From the NCBI RefSeq assembly GCF_039542905.1, contig NZ_BAABIS010000001.1:5704001-5768000 (forward strand): a stretch of 64,000 nucleotides of DNA. Reading direction: 5' to 3'. Below the pieces are notes generated by a model, which saw only the letters and a program-made list of their open reading frames with translations, did not search any database and had not been told where the DNA came from. The position numbers were made by a program, and so were the translations under genes. This document shows positions 7,141 through 15,831 of this stretch, in pieces (within the stretch, counting starts at the first letter, position 1; every line of letters starts with the position of its first letter). This DNA is from Kitasatospora terrestris (lineage in GTDB: Bacteria; Actinomycetota; Actinomycetes; Streptomycetales; Streptomycetaceae).

Positions 7141-8430
7141 TCACGCCCAGCCGAGGTGCTGGCGGTTGTGGGCGATCAGCCGGTCGGTGAGCCGGTCGGC
7201 GAGGTCGATCTGGCCGATCAGCGGGTGGGCGAGCAGGGCGTCGAAGACCCGGTCGCGGCCGCCCTCGAGCGCGGCCTCCAGGGCGAGGTGCTCGTACGCG
7301 GTGACGTTCGCGATCAGTCCGGCGTAGAGCGGTTCGACGGGGCGCTGCGGGAGCGGGCGGACGCCGGTGGCGTCGACCTCGGCGGGGACCTCGACGACGG
7401 CGTCGTCGGGGAGGAAGGGCAGGATGCCGTCGTTGCGGGTGTTGACCACCTGGACGCTCTTCTGCCCGCCGGTGCCGAGCAGGGCGGCGATCAGCTGGAC
7501 GGCGGCCTCGGAGTAGAAGGCGCCGCCGCGCTTGCCGAGGAGTTCGGGCTTGGTGTCGAGGGCGGGGTCGGCGTACATCTCCAGCAGCTGCTTCTCGATG
7601 GCGGCGACCTCGGCGGCCCGGGAGCCCTTCTCCTTGAGCTCGGCGACGACCTGGTCGTGCTGGTAGAAGTAGCGCAGGTAGTACGAGGGGACGACGCCGA
7701 GCCGGCGGACGACGGGCAGCGGCAGGTGCAGGTCGGCGGCGATCTCCTCGCCGTGGCCGGCGAGCAGGTCGGGCAGCACCTCGCGGCCGGTGGCGGCGCC
7801 GGGGGCGTCGAGCAGGGTGACCCCGCGCTCCCAGGTGAGGTGGTTGAGGCCGACGTGGTCGAGGCGGATCAGCTCGGGGTCGACGCCGAGGTGGGCGGCG
7901 AACTTGCGCTGGAAGCCGATCGCCACGTTGCACAGGCCGACGGCCTTGTGCCCGGCGGTCTGCAGGGCGCGGGTGACGATGCCGACCGGGTTGGTGAAGT
8001 CGACGATCCAGGCGTCGGGGTTGGCCCGGCGGACCTGCTCGGCGATGTCCAGGACGACCGGGACGGTGCGCAGCGCCTTGGCGAGGCCGCCGGCGCCGGT
8101 GGTCTCCTGGCCGACGCAGCCGCAGTCCAGCGGCCAGGTCTCGTCCTCGTTGCGCGCGGCCTGGCCGCCGACCCGCAGCTGGAGCAGGACGGCGTCGGCG
8201 CCCTGGACGCCGGCGGTGACGTCCACCGAGGTGGTGACGGTCGCGGTGTGGCCCTGCTTGGCGAAGATCCGGCGGGCCAGGCCGGCGATCAGCTCCAGCC
8301 GGTCGGCGGCCGGGTCGATCAGGACGAGTTCGCCGATCGGCAGGGTGTCCCGCAGCCGCGCGAAGCCGTCGATCAGTTCGGGGGTGTAGGTGGATCCACC
8401 GCCGACGATGGCCAACTTCAGTGCAGACAT
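7141..8430 (-). CDS. csnH: CsnH-like GH4 family glycosidase (6-phospho-beta-glucosidase type)
   Basis: The 429-residue cytoplasmic enzyme opens with the NAD-binding motif KLAIVGGGSTYTPELI and has the GH4 hallmarks VDFTNPVGIVTRAL, GLCNVAIGF (metal-binding Cys-Asn) and DHVGLNHLTWERG (metal-binding His). GH4 enzymes use NAD+ and a divalent metal for a redox-elimination mechanism. In the csn operon it would split imported glucosamine oligosaccharides. Its ATG shares one base with the permease stop (TGATG), showing tight coupling. GH4 members annotated as 6-phospho-beta-glucosidases need phosphorylated substrates. An ABC importer does not supply those, so the true substrate may be unphosphorylated. 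Confidence 0.85.
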   Translation of the reverse strand: MSALKLAIVGGGSTYTPELIDGFARLRDTLPIGELVLIDPAADRLELIAGLARRIFAKQGHTATVTTSVDVTAGVQGADAVLLQLRVGGQAARNEDETWPLDCGCVGQETTGAGGLAKALRTVPVVLDIAEQVRRANPDAWIVDFTNPVGIVTRALQTAGHKAVGLCNVAIGFQRKFAAHLGVDPELIRLDHVGLNHLTWERGVTLLDAPGAATGREVLPDLLAGHGEEIAADLHLPLPVVRRLGVVPSYYLRYFYQHDQVVAELKEKGSRAAEVAAIEKQLLEMYADPALDTKPELLGKRGGAFYSEAAVQLIAALLGTGGQKSVQVVNTRNDGILPFLPDDAVVEVPAEVDATGVRPLPQRPVEPLYAGLIANVTAYEHLALEAALEGGRDRVFDALLAHPLIGQIDLADRLTDRLIAHNRQHLGWA

Positions 8431-9314
8431 CAGCCTTTGACTCCTGTGAGTGTGACGCCTTCGATGAAGGCTTTCTGGGCGAAGAAGAACAGGACGATGA
8501 CCGGCGCCATCACCAGCAGGGTGGCCGCCATGGTGAGGTTCCAGTTGGTGTGGTGGGCGCCCTTGAACGACTCCAGGCCGTAACTGAGCGTCCAGGCGCC
8601 CTCGTTCTCGCTGGAGTAGATCTGCGGGCCGAAGTAGTCGTTCCAGCAGTAGAAGAACTGGAACAGCGCGACCGCGGCGATCGCCGGCCTGGCCATCGGC
8701 AGCACCACCCGCAGCAGGGTGCGCAGTTCGCCGCAGCCGTCGATCCGGGCGGCCTCCACGTACTCCTTGGGGATGGTCAGCAGGAACTGGCGCAGCAGGA
8801 AGACGGTGAACGCGTCGCCGAAGGCCATCGGGATGATCAGCGGCCAGAGCGAGCCGGTCAGGTGCAGCTGCTTGGCCCAGAACAGGTACATCGGGATGAC
8901 GGTGACCTGCGGCGGCAGCATCATCATCGAGATGACCGCCATCAGGGCGAGGTTGCGGCCGCGGAAGCGGAACTTGGCGAGCGCGTACGCCACCGGGACG
9001 CTGGAGACCACGACCAGCAGGGTGCCCAGCCCGGCGTACAGCAGGGTGTTGCGCCACCAGGTGAGGAAGCCGGGGGTCCGCCAGACCTGGGCGTAGTTGC
9101 CCCAGCGCCACTCGTGCGGCCACAGCTCGGAGGTGAGCGCCTGCTGGTCGCTCATCACCGAGGTCAGGAACACGAAGACGAAGGGCAGCAGGAAGAACAG
9201 CGCGGCGGCGACGGCCAGCGAGTGGACGGCCACCCAGTTGAGCAGCGCGCGGCGGCGGATCGCGGGGGCGGCGGTCGCGCGGGCGGCGCGGGCCGGGGCG
9301 GTGATGGTGGTCAT
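8430..9314 (-). CDS. csnG: Sugar ABC transporter permease CsnG (MalG type)
   Basis: The 294-residue inner-membrane protein has six predicted helices and the binding-protein-dependent permease signature EYVEAARIDGCGELRTLLRVVLPMARPAI at about residues 180-208, which contacts the ATPase. I start it at ATG 9314, because GAGGAG lies 8 nt upstream inside the end of the preceding gene; a GTG at 9323 would sit on that site. It forms a heterodimer with the CsnF-type permease. No ATPase gene is present in the cluster. In Streptomyces such importers are usually energised by the shared ATPase MsiK encoded elsewhere. Confidence 0.85.
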   Translation of the reverse strand: MTTITAPARAARATAAPAIRRRALLNWVAVHSLAVAAALFFLLPFVFVFLTSVMSDQQALTSELWPHEWRWGNYAQVWRTPGFLTWWRNTLLYAGLGTLLVVVSSVPVAYALAKFRFRGRNLALMAVISMMMLPPQVTVIPMYLFWAKQLHLTGSLWPLIIPMAFGDAFTVFLLRQFLLTIPKEYVEAARIDGCGELRTLLRVVLPMARPAIAAVALFQFFYCWNDYFGPQIYSSENEGAWTLSYGLESFKGAHHTNWNLTMAATLLVMAPVIVLFFFAQKAFIEGVTLTGVKG

Positions 9315-9319
9315 CGCGC

Positions 9320-10276
9320 TCACTCCTCGTTCAGGAAGCCGGCGCGGCGGCGCAGCAGCAGGGAGGTGAAGGCCATCGAGAGGGCGAACAGGATGACCGC
9401 GACCACGCACGCCGAGCCGGTGTCGAAGCGCTGGAAGCCGAGGCTGTACACCATCTGCGGCAGGGTCCAGGTGGAGCCGTGCGGGTAGCCGGGCTCGAAC
9501 TGCTGGCCGGAGCCGCCGATCACGCCGCTGGCGACCTTCCCGGCGACGATCGCCTGGGTGTAGTACTGCATGGTCTGGATCACGCCGGTGACCACGGCGA
9601 ACAGCACGATCGGGGTGATGTTCGGGAAGGTCACGTAGCGGAACTTCTGCCAGGACCCGGCGCCGTCCAGCTCGGCGGCCTCGTACTGCTCGCGCGGGAC
9701 GTCCAGCAGCGCCGCCATGAAGATCACCATCAGGTCGCCGACGCCCCACATCGCCAGCAGGGTCAGTGCGGGCTTGGACCAGGCCGGGTCGGTGAACCAG
9801 CCGGGCTGCGGCAGGCCGAGCTCGCCGAGCAGGTGGTTGACCGGGCCGGTGCCGGGGTTGAGCAGGAAGGCGAAGGCCATCGTGGCGGCCACCGGCGGGG
9901 CCAGGTAGGGCAGGTAGAAGGCGGTGCGGAAGAAGCCGGCGCCGGTTCTCACCTTGGTGATCAGCAGGCCGATGCCGAGGCCGAAGGCGACCCGCAGGGT
10001 GACCATCACCGCGACCAGCCACAGGGTGTTGCCGAGCCCCTGCCAGAAGAACGGGTACTTGGTGAGGACGTAGTCCCAGTTCTTCAGGCCGGTGAAGGTC
10101 GGCGGGGCGAAGCCGTCGTACCGCATGAAGGAGAAGTAGACGGTGGAGACCAGCGGGTAGGCGAAGAACACGCCGAAGCCGACCAGCCAGGGGGAGAGGA
10201 ACGCGAGGGTGCGGGCCCGCTCCCGCCGGCGCTTGCGGCGCAGCACCGGCGGGAGGGAGGAGCTCAGGACTGCCAT
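9320..10276 (-). CDS. csnF: Sugar ABC transporter permease CsnF (MalF type)
   Basis: The 318-residue membrane protein begins with a basic tail (RRKRRRERARTL), followed by FLSPWLVGFGVFFAYPLVSTVYFSF, typical of MalF-type sugar permeases. It has the cytoplasmic EAA loop QYEAAELDGAGSWQKFRYVTFPNITPI at about residues 205-231. It starts 4 bp after the binding-protein stop and is followed by the second permease with an SD embedded in its own last codons. It would pair with CsnG to import glucosamine or related oligosaccharides. Confidence 0.85.
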   Translation of the reverse strand: MAVLSSSLPPVLRRKRRRERARTLAFLSPWLVGFGVFFAYPLVSTVYFSFMRYDGFAPPTFTGLKNWDYVLTKYPFFWQGLGNTLWLVAVMVTLRVAFGLGIGLLITKVRTGAGFFRTAFYLPYLAPPVAATMAFAFLLNPGTGPVNHLLGELGLPQPGWFTDPAWSKPALTLLAMWGVGDLMVIFMAALLDVPREQYEAAELDGAGSWQKFRYVTFPNITPIVLFAVVTGVIQTMQYYTQAIVAGKVASGVIGGSGQQFEPGYPHGSTWTLPQMVYSLGFQRFDTGSACVVAVILFALSMAFTSLLLRRRAGFLNEE

Positions 10277-10280
10277 GCCG

Positions 10281-11627
10281 TCACTTCGCCTGGTCGATCG
10301 CGTCGTCGATCTCCTTGGCGGTGGCCGCCAGGCCCGCCTTCAGGTCGCTCTGCCGGCCGGCCTCGACCTCGTAGCTGAGGTTCTGCAGCGAGACCTGGTA
10401 GGCGCCGCCGTTGACCGAGGCCGGGGTGGTCGAGGAGTTCGGGTTCTTGGCGATGTCGACGAAGGTGCGGAAGGCGGCGTCGGTGTCCAGCTTCGGCGAG
10501 TCGAGCGCGGCCAGGGTGGACGGCACGTTGTGGATCGCGTTGGCGAAGGAGACCACCGCGTCGGTGTCGGTGGTCAGGAACTTCACCAGCTCCCAGGCGG
10601 CGGTCTGCTTCCTGCTGCCCTTGGCGATGCCGATGATGGTGCCGGTCTGGTAGCCGCGGCCGTAGCTGGCGGCCTGGTCGTCCGGCACCGGGAAGGGCGC
10701 GGTGGCCCACTCGAAGTCGGGCTTGTCCTCGGCGAGCGAGGCGGTGCGCCACTCGCCGTCCAGGGCCATCGCCACCTGCCCGGCGGTGAACGGGTTCTTG
10801 GCGCTGAACTCGTCGCCGAAGCCGGTGCGGAACTTCTCCAGCTTCTCGAACCCGCCGAGCTTCTCCACCAGCGCCTTCTGCCAGGTCAGCGCGGCGGTGA
10901 CGGTCGGGTCGGTGGCCACGTTCGACTTGCCGTCGGCCCCGAAGTACGTGGAGCCGAACTGGCCCAGGTAGTGCGCGATGGAGGTCTCGTAGCCGTGGTA
11001 GTTCGGCATGAAGCCGAGCTGCTTGAACGAGTCGCCGTCGGCGAGGGTCAGCTTGACCGCGGCCGCCTCGAACTCGCTGAAGGTCTTCGGCGGCGCGGTG
11101 ATGCCGGCCGCCGCGAAGGCCGTCTTGTTGTAGTAGAGCCCGTACGCGTCGCCGAGCAGCGGCAGCGCGCACTGGTTGCCCTTGAACTGGCTGTACTTGA
11201 GCATCGCGGCGGGGAAGGTGGCGGCCGGGTCGATGCCGTCCTTCTTCAGCATCGGCGCCAGGTCGGTCCACACGTTGGAGGAGCAGAACTTGCCGACGTT
11301 GTCGGTGGTGAAGGAGGACACCACGTCGGGGGCGTCCGAGCCGCCGGCGCGCAGTGCCTGCTCGCTCTTGTCGTCGGCGATGTTGCCGACCACCTTGACG
11401 TGGATGTTCGGGTGCTTCTTCTCGAACGCGGCGATGTTGTCGTTGATCGCCTTGACCTCGTTCTCCTGGCTCCAGCCGTGCCAGAAGGTGACGGTGACGT
11501 CCTTGCCGGCTGCCGAACCGTCGTCGGCGGAACCGGAGTCCGTACCGGTGCAGGCGGTCGCGAGGACGGCCAGGCAGGTGGTGGAGACGAGGGCGGCGGA
11601 CGCGCGGCGAAGGCTGTTTCTGGCCAT
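10281..11627 (-). CDS. csnE: Sugar-binding lipoprotein CsnE of the ABC importer
   Basis: The 448-residue extracellular solute-binding protein (family 1, MalE-like) has a signal peptide with lipobox LATAC, lipidated at Cys26. It is followed by VTVTFWHGWSQENEVKAINDNI and later FTAGQVAMALDGEW, the usual family-1 signatures. It would capture chitosan-derived oligosaccharides at the cell surface and hand them to CsnFG. It is the first transporter gene, 103 bp after the regulator gene. Substrate is inferred from the whole gene order regulator-binding protein-two permeases-GH4-kinase, which equals the Streptomyces csnR-K operon. Confidence 0.85.
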   Translation of the reverse strand: MARNSLRRASAALVSTTCLAVLATACTGTDSGSADDGSAAGKDVTVTFWHGWSQENEVKAINDNIAAFEKKHPNIHVKVVGNIADDKSEQALRAGGSDAPDVVSSFTTDNVGKFCSSNVWTDLAPMLKKDGIDPAATFPAAMLKYSQFKGNQCALPLLGDAYGLYYNKTAFAAAGITAPPKTFSEFEAAAVKLTLADGDSFKQLGFMPNYHGYETSIAHYLGQFGSTYFGADGKSNVATDPTVTAALTWQKALVEKLGGFEKLEKFRTGFGDEFSAKNPFTAGQVAMALDGEWRTASLAEDKPDFEWATAPFPVPDDQAASYGRGYQTGTIIGIAKGSRKQTAAWELVKFLTTDTDAVVSFANAIHNVPSTLAALDSPKLDTDAAFRTFVDIAKNPNSSTTPASVNGGAYQVSLQNLSYEVEAGRQSDLKAGLAATAKEIDDAIDQAK

Positions 11628-11730
11628 CTGGGGGCTCTCCTGGGAGTACGGGGGCAGGCGGCATGGCCCGTCGGCCCGTGTGCGGGGGACGGGAGCGTGG
11701 TGCGGTGGTGCCGGTGGTGCATCGGTCGGG

Positions 11731-12924
11731 TCAGTGGGTGGAGAAGAGCGCGTCCCGGGCGGTGGCGAGGGCGCGCTGGAGCGCGCCGTGCAGGACGGGT
11801 GAACCGGGCACGGCGGAGCTGCGCACCTCCGGCCGGGGCAGTGAGATCCGGGCCAGCTCCTCGGCGACCATGGCGCGCAGGCGCTCGCCGCCGGCGGTCG
11901 GGGTGGAGCCGGAGAGGACCAGCAGTTCGGGGTCGACCACGGCGACGATCACGGCCAGGCCGACCGCCAGCCGTTCGGCCAGCGCGCGCAGGAAGCCCTC
12001 GCCGGCCGGGCTCGCGGCCGCCCGGGCGACGGCCTGCTCGGCGCTGGCGGCGGTCAGCCCGTGCTCGGCGGCGAGCGCCAGCACGGCGGGCTCGCCGGCC
12101 AGGTCCTGGAAGCCGCCGGAGCCGTCCTTGCGCAGGTCGTCGACGACCGGTGCGCCCGGCACCGGCATGTAGCCGACCTCGCCGGCGCCGCCGGTGAAGC
12201 CGCGGTGCAGCCGCCCGCCGATCACGATCGCCGCGCCGATGCCCTCCTCGGCCCAGAGCAGGACGAAGTCCTCGCAGTCGGCGGCCGCGCCCAGGGCCTG
12301 CTCGGCCACCGCGGCGAGGTTGACGTCGTTCTCGATCGACACCGGGACGCCGAGCGCCGCCTCCAGGTCGGCGACCAGGTCGGGGGACTGCCAGCCCGGC
12401 AGGTGGGAGGCGTACCGGAGCTCGCCGGTGGTCGGGTCGAGCGCGCCGCCGATGCCGATCACCGTCTCGTGCAGGGCGTCCGCGGGCAGCCCGGCCAGCC
12501 GGACGGTGTGCGCGACGGCCTCGGCGATGCCGGCGGCGGTGCCGGTGACCGGCCAGCCGGCAGTGGCGACCCGGTGCTCGGCCAGGGTGGCGCCGGTGAT
12601 GTCGGCGACCGCCACCCGCACGTGGGTGGAGGTCACGTCCAGGCCGGCGACGTACCCGGCCGCCGGGTTGACCTGGTAGAGCTGCGCGTTCGGCCCGGGG
12701 CCGCCGGCCGTGGTGCCGACCGGGACGACCAGGCCGGCCGCCTCCAGCCGGGCCAGCAGCTGCGAGGCGGTGGGCTTGGACAGGCCGGTCAGGCTGCCGA
12801 TCCGGGTGCGGGAGAGCGGCCCGTTGGCGAGCAGCAGCTCCAGCGCGGCGCGGTCGTTGATGGCGCGCAGCAGGCTCGGGGTGCCGGCGAGCGGGGGACG
12901 GGTGGTGCGGCGGTTCTCGGTCAC
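11731..12924 (-). CDS. csnR: CsnR-like ROK-family transcriptional repressor
   Basis: The 397-residue protein has an N-terminal winged HTH (about residues 25-75, PLSRTRIGSLTGLSKPTASQLLARL) and a ROK sugar-kinase-like domain with DVTSTHVRVAV and GIGGALDP. The Cys-rich zinc motif usual in ROK proteins (CxCGxxGCxE, present in the Rok7B7 homologue at 28385) is absent here. The GTG start at 12924 has GAGGAG 9 nt upstream. CsnR represses its own operon and chitosanase genes in Streptomyces until glucosamine oligosaccharides appear. A ROK-type palindrome lies just upstream (12963-12981), fitting autorepression. Confidence 0.8.
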   Translation of the reverse strand: MTENRRTTRPPLAGTPSLLRAINDRAALELLLANGPLSRTRIGSLTGLSKPTASQLLARLEAAGLVVPVGTTAGGPGPNAQLYQVNPAAGYVAGLDVTSTHVRVAVADITGATLAEHRVATAGWPVTGTAAGIAEAVAHTVRLAGLPADALHETVIGIGGALDPTTGELRYASHLPGWQSPDLVADLEAALGVPVSIENDVNLAAVAEQALGAAADCEDFVLLWAEEGIGAAIVIGGRLHRGFTGGAGEVGYMPVPGAPVVDDLRKDGSGGFQDLAGEPAVLALAAEHGLTAASAEQAVARAAASPAGEGFLRALAERLAVGLAVIVAVVDPELLVLSGSTPTAGGERLRAMVAEELARISLPRPEVRSSAVPGSPVLHGALQRALATARDALFSTH

Positions 12925-12962
12925 GGCCAGATACTCCTCTCACCGGTCCGGTTCGGCCAACT

Positions 12963-12981
12963 GTTAGGAAAGTTTCCAATC
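12963..12981. promoter_or_regulatory. ROK-type palindromic operator upstream of csnR
   Basis: GTTAGGAAAGTTTCCAATC is an imperfect 19-bp palindrome centred on G, with 7 of 9 positions paired. The core AGGAAA-TTTCC is the type of site bound by CsnR and related ROK repressors. It lies 39 bp upstream of the csnR start codon and is the only copy I found in the window. Confidence 0.7.
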
Positions 12982-13010
12982 CCGGGAGTGGTGGTGTCAA
13001 GAACGCGAAC

Positions 13011-13035
13011 GGCCCCGCTCGGTGCGAGCGGGGCC
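13011..13035 (-). terminator. Hairpin terminator after the MscS gene
   Basis: A perfect 10-bp stem (GGCCCCGCTC with GAGCGGGGCC) and a 5-nt loop lie 16-40 bp past the stop codon of the MscS gene. There is no clear U tract, as is usual in this GC range. Confidence 0.75.
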
Positions 13036-13050
13036 ATCGTTACGGTGCGG

Positions 13051-14127
13051 TTATTCGGAGGCCTGTGCCGGTATCGGCTTGGCGGCCAGCGAGCGGGCCG
13101 AGGTCGGGTCGGCCAGCACCGAGGGCGGCAGCACCTCCGCGACGGGAGCGGCGGGAGCGGCCGCCGCCGCGGCGGTCTCCTCCTTGAGCTTCACCCCGGC
13201 CTGGTCGAACGCCGCCTTCAGGCGCATCCGCAGCGCCCGCGACACCTGCGGCGCCTTGCCCGGCGTGCAGCGCGCCTCGACCCGCAGCAGCACCGAGTCG
13301 GCCGCCACCGACTCCACGCCGAGCACCTTCACCCGGCCCCACACCAGCTCGTCGTACGGGGTCTCCTTGGACAGCTGGTCGGCGGTCTCCAGGATCAGCG
13401 CCTCGACCTGCGCCAGGTCCTCCTTGTAGCCGACCTGGACGTCCACCGTCGCGGTGCCCCAGCCCTGGCTCATGTTGGCGATCCGCTTCACCTCGCCGTT
13501 GCGGATGTACCAGATCTCGCCGCCGGCGCCGCGCAGCTTGGTGACCCGCAGGCCCACCTCCAGCACCGTGCCGGTGGCCACCCCGGTGTCGATCTCGTCG
13601 CCGACGCCGTACTGGTCCTCCATGATCATGAAGACCCCGGACAGGAAGTCGGTCACCAGGTTGCGCGCGCCGAAACCGATCGCCACACCCGCCACACCGG
13701 CGCTGGCCAGCAGCGGAGCCAGGTTCACCCCGAGCGCCGAGAGCACCATCAGCGCCGCCGTGCCCAGGATGGTGAAGCTGGAGACGCTGCGCAGCACCGA
13801 GCCGATCGCCTCGGAGCGCTGCTGGCGCCGCTCGGTGTTGACCACGCCGCTGTTGGCCAGCAGCCCGCCGATCACGCCGAGCTCGGCCTCGTCCTCGGCG
13901 GGCCGGGCCATCCGCGCGATCAGCTTGTCGATCAGCTTGCGCACCGCGGCGCGCAGCACCAGGGCCAGCACCACGATGAAGACGATCCGCAGACCGCTGG
14001 CCAGCCAGCTCTGCCAGTTGTCGTCCAGCCAGCTCGCCGCCTGCCTGGTCGTGCTGGACACGTCGGCCGCGCTGGTGGGCAGTTCGAAGGCTGGTGGGGT
14101 GCTGTCTGCGGTGGAGTCGGCGAGCAT
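13051..14127 (-). CDS. MscS-family mechanosensitive ion channel
   Basis: The 358-residue protein has helices near residues 45-65, 105-125 and 130-160. The last includes the pore-lining, Gly/Ala-rich LLASAGVAGVAIGFGARNLVTDFLSG, the signature of MscS TM3 and the start of the beta domain. The cytoplasmic part contains YGVGDEIDTGVATGTVLEVGLRVTKLR. Such channels open under membrane tension during hypo-osmotic shock. An acidic/Pro-rich N-terminus precedes the first helix, and an Ala-rich tail follows the beta domain. TAGGCT lies 6 nt before the ATG (14139-14134) without an SD, so the transcript is probably leaderless. Confidence 0.9.
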   Translation of the reverse strand: MLADSTADSTPPAFELPTSAADVSSTTRQAASWLDDNWQSWLASGLRIVFIVVLALVLRAAVRKLIDKLIARMARPAEDEAELGVIGGLLANSGVVNTERRQQRSEAIGSVLRSVSSFTILGTAALMVLSALGVNLAPLLASAGVAGVAIGFGARNLVTDFLSGVFMIMEDQYGVGDEIDTGVATGTVLEVGLRVTKLRGAGGEIWYIRNGEVKRIANMSQGWGTATVDVQVGYKEDLAQVEALILETADQLSKETPYDELVWGRVKVLGVESVAADSVLLRVEARCTPGKAPQVSRALRMRLKAAFDQAGVKLKEETAAAAAAPAAPVAEVLPPSVLADPTSARSLAAKPIPAQASE

Positions 14128-14419
14128 CGCCCCAGCCTAACGGCCCGGCGCCGGACGGCGGACACGCCGTCAGCGGCCCTCCGGCACCGCCGGAAGGGGC
14201 TCCCACCAGCGGCTCCGGGTGCAAGCCGCGCGTCCGCAGGGAATAACGCCTATGACGGAACGCACACCCGGGCCGCCGGGCCGCGCAGTCCGTTCACGGA
14301 GAAATGGTGGCGTCCTACGACGGCGTAAGGCGACACTGGGGGAGATCACGCCGCCAGGGCGTGGTCCACCCGCTCGTCCCGGCGCGAGCCACGCGTCGCA
14401 GGCGTCCAAGGAGGCCACC

Positions 14420-15040
14420 GTGCCGCATGTCCTGGTCCTCAACGCGTCCTACGAGCCACTCGGGGTGGTCTCGATGCGTCGCGCTCTCATCCTGGTCCTC
14501 AACCACAAGGCGGTCAGCCTCGAGGACTCCGAGATCACTCTGCACAGCGCCACCAGCGCCGTCTCGGCGCCGTCCGTCGTCCGCCTGACCCGCTTCGTCC
14601 GGGTCCCCTACCGCGGGCCCGTCCCGCTCACCCGCCGCGCCCTGTTCGCCCGTGACCACGGGCGGTGCGTGTACTGCGGGGCCGCCGCCACCAGCGTCGA
14701 CCACGTCATCCCGCGCAGCAGGGGCGGCCAGCACCGGTGGGACAACGTCGTCGCCGCCTGCCGCCGCTGCAACCACACCAAGGCCGACCGCCACCTCGCC
14801 GACCTCGGCTGGCGGATGAAGCACCCGCCCGCGGCCCCCGCGGGGCTGGCCTGGCGGGTGATCGGCACCGGGATCAAGGACCCGCGCTGGCGGCCCTACC
14901 TGGAGCCGTACGGCGGCCTGGAGCAGTTCCGGGACTTCGAGCACCGGGACCATACCGACCACGGCGGAGCCCTCCCGGCCCCGCTCACCCGCCCGCACCC
15001 CGCCCACCGCGGCGAGCGACCCGAACCGCTCTCCGCCTGA
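14420..15040 (+). CDS. HNH endonuclease
   Basis: The 206-residue protein is of the widespread actinobacterial HNH type. It starts VPHVLVLNASYEPLGVVSMRRAL and has the nuclease core CVYCGAAATSVDHVIPRSRGGQHRWDNVVAACRRCNHTKADR at about residues 84-125, giving two CxxC zinc pairs plus the HNH residues. The GTG start at 14420 is preceded by an excellent AAGGAGG site. The in-frame upstream sequence (from 14219) has no family similarity. The cellular role of this family is not established; it is chromosomal and conserved, not tied to a phage here. The 292 bp between it and the MscS gene holds no other gene that I can see. Confidence 0.85.
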   Translation: MPHVLVLNASYEPLGVVSMRRALILVLNHKAVSLEDSEITLHSATSAVSAPSVVRLTRFVRVPYRGPVPLTRRALFARDHGRCVYCGAAATSVDHVIPRSRGGQHRWDNVVAACRRCNHTKADRHLADLGWRMKHPPAAPAGLAWRVIGTGIKDPRWRPYLEPYGGLEQFRDFEHRDHTDHGGALPAPLTRPHPAHRGERPEPLSA

Positions 15041-15146
15041 CCCCCGGGCCTGCCCGAGACACCTCCGTCCGGTACGCCTCATGGGCCGCCGGCGCCCCCG
15101 CCGCAGGGACGCCGGCGGCCCGCCGTCATCCCCGAACGGAGCGCCC

Positions 15147-15812
15147 GTGCCCCTGACCGTCGCCGCCGTGTCGTTCGACGCCGACGACACCCTGTGGGAC
15201 TTCGACTCCGGGTTCCGGCCCGCGATGGAGCACGCCGTGCGGCGGCTGCGCGAGGCGCTGGGCGTGGCCCGCACGCCGGCGGAGCTGGAGGCGGTGCGCG
15301 AGGAGATGACGCTCGCCATGCCGGGCGCCGGGTACGCGGCGGCCCGCCGGGCCTCCTTCGTCGAGACGGTCCGCCGGGCGGGCGGCGCGCCGGGGCTGGG
15401 CGATGCGGTGTACGAGGAGTTCGTCGGGGTCCGGGCGGAGGCGACCCGGCTGTTCCCGGAGACCCGCGAGGTGCTGGCCGAGCTGGGCGCGCGGCTGCCG
15501 CTCGCGCTGACCACCAACGGCACCGCCGACCTGGCCTGGTTCGGCCTGCAGGACGTCTTCGCCGTGGTCACCCGGGGGGCCGAGTGCGGCGTCCACAAGC
15601 CGGACCCGGGGATCTACCGGGTGACCGCGCAGCGGCTGGCCGTCCCGGTCGGCGCGGTGCTGCACGTCGGCGACCACCCGCTGGAGGACGTCGACGCGGC
15701 CCGGGCGGCCGGGATGCAGGCCGTCCTGCTGGACCGCACCGGCGCCGCGGCCGGTGCGATCGACACCCTGACGGCCCTCCTCGACCTGGTGGGCGGGGCC
15801 GGCCGGCCGTGA
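15147..15812 (+). CDS. HAD-superfamily hydrolase
   Basis: The 221-residue phosphatase-like protein has all four HAD motifs: DADDTLWDF (I, about residue 11), LTTNGT (II), KPDPGIY (III) and HVGDHPLEDVDAARAAGM (IV), with an alpha-helical cap between I and II. It is similar in layout to YjjG/YfnB-type nucleotidases. The substrate is unknown. GTG 15147 is chosen because GGAG lies 7 nt upstream and motif I follows immediately. It converges on the GH84-like gene with a 19-bp gap. Confidence 0.85.
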   Translation: MPLTVAAVSFDADDTLWDFDSGFRPAMEHAVRRLREALGVARTPAELEAVREEMTLAMPGAGYAAARRASFVETVRRAGGAPGLGDAVYEEFVGVRAEATRLFPETREVLAELGARLPLALTTNGTADLAWFGLQDVFAVVTRGAECGVHKPDPGIYRVTAQRLAVPVGAVLHVGDHPLEDVDAARAAGMQAVLLDRTGAAAGAIDTLTALLDLVGGAGRP

Positions 15813-15831
15813 CGGGCCGGCGCCCCACGGG

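Noticed and set aside
14219-14419. 67-codon upstream extension of the HNH endonuclease
   Set aside because: Pro/Arg-rich, no similarity to the family, and the GTG at 14420 has a perfect AAGGAGG site.
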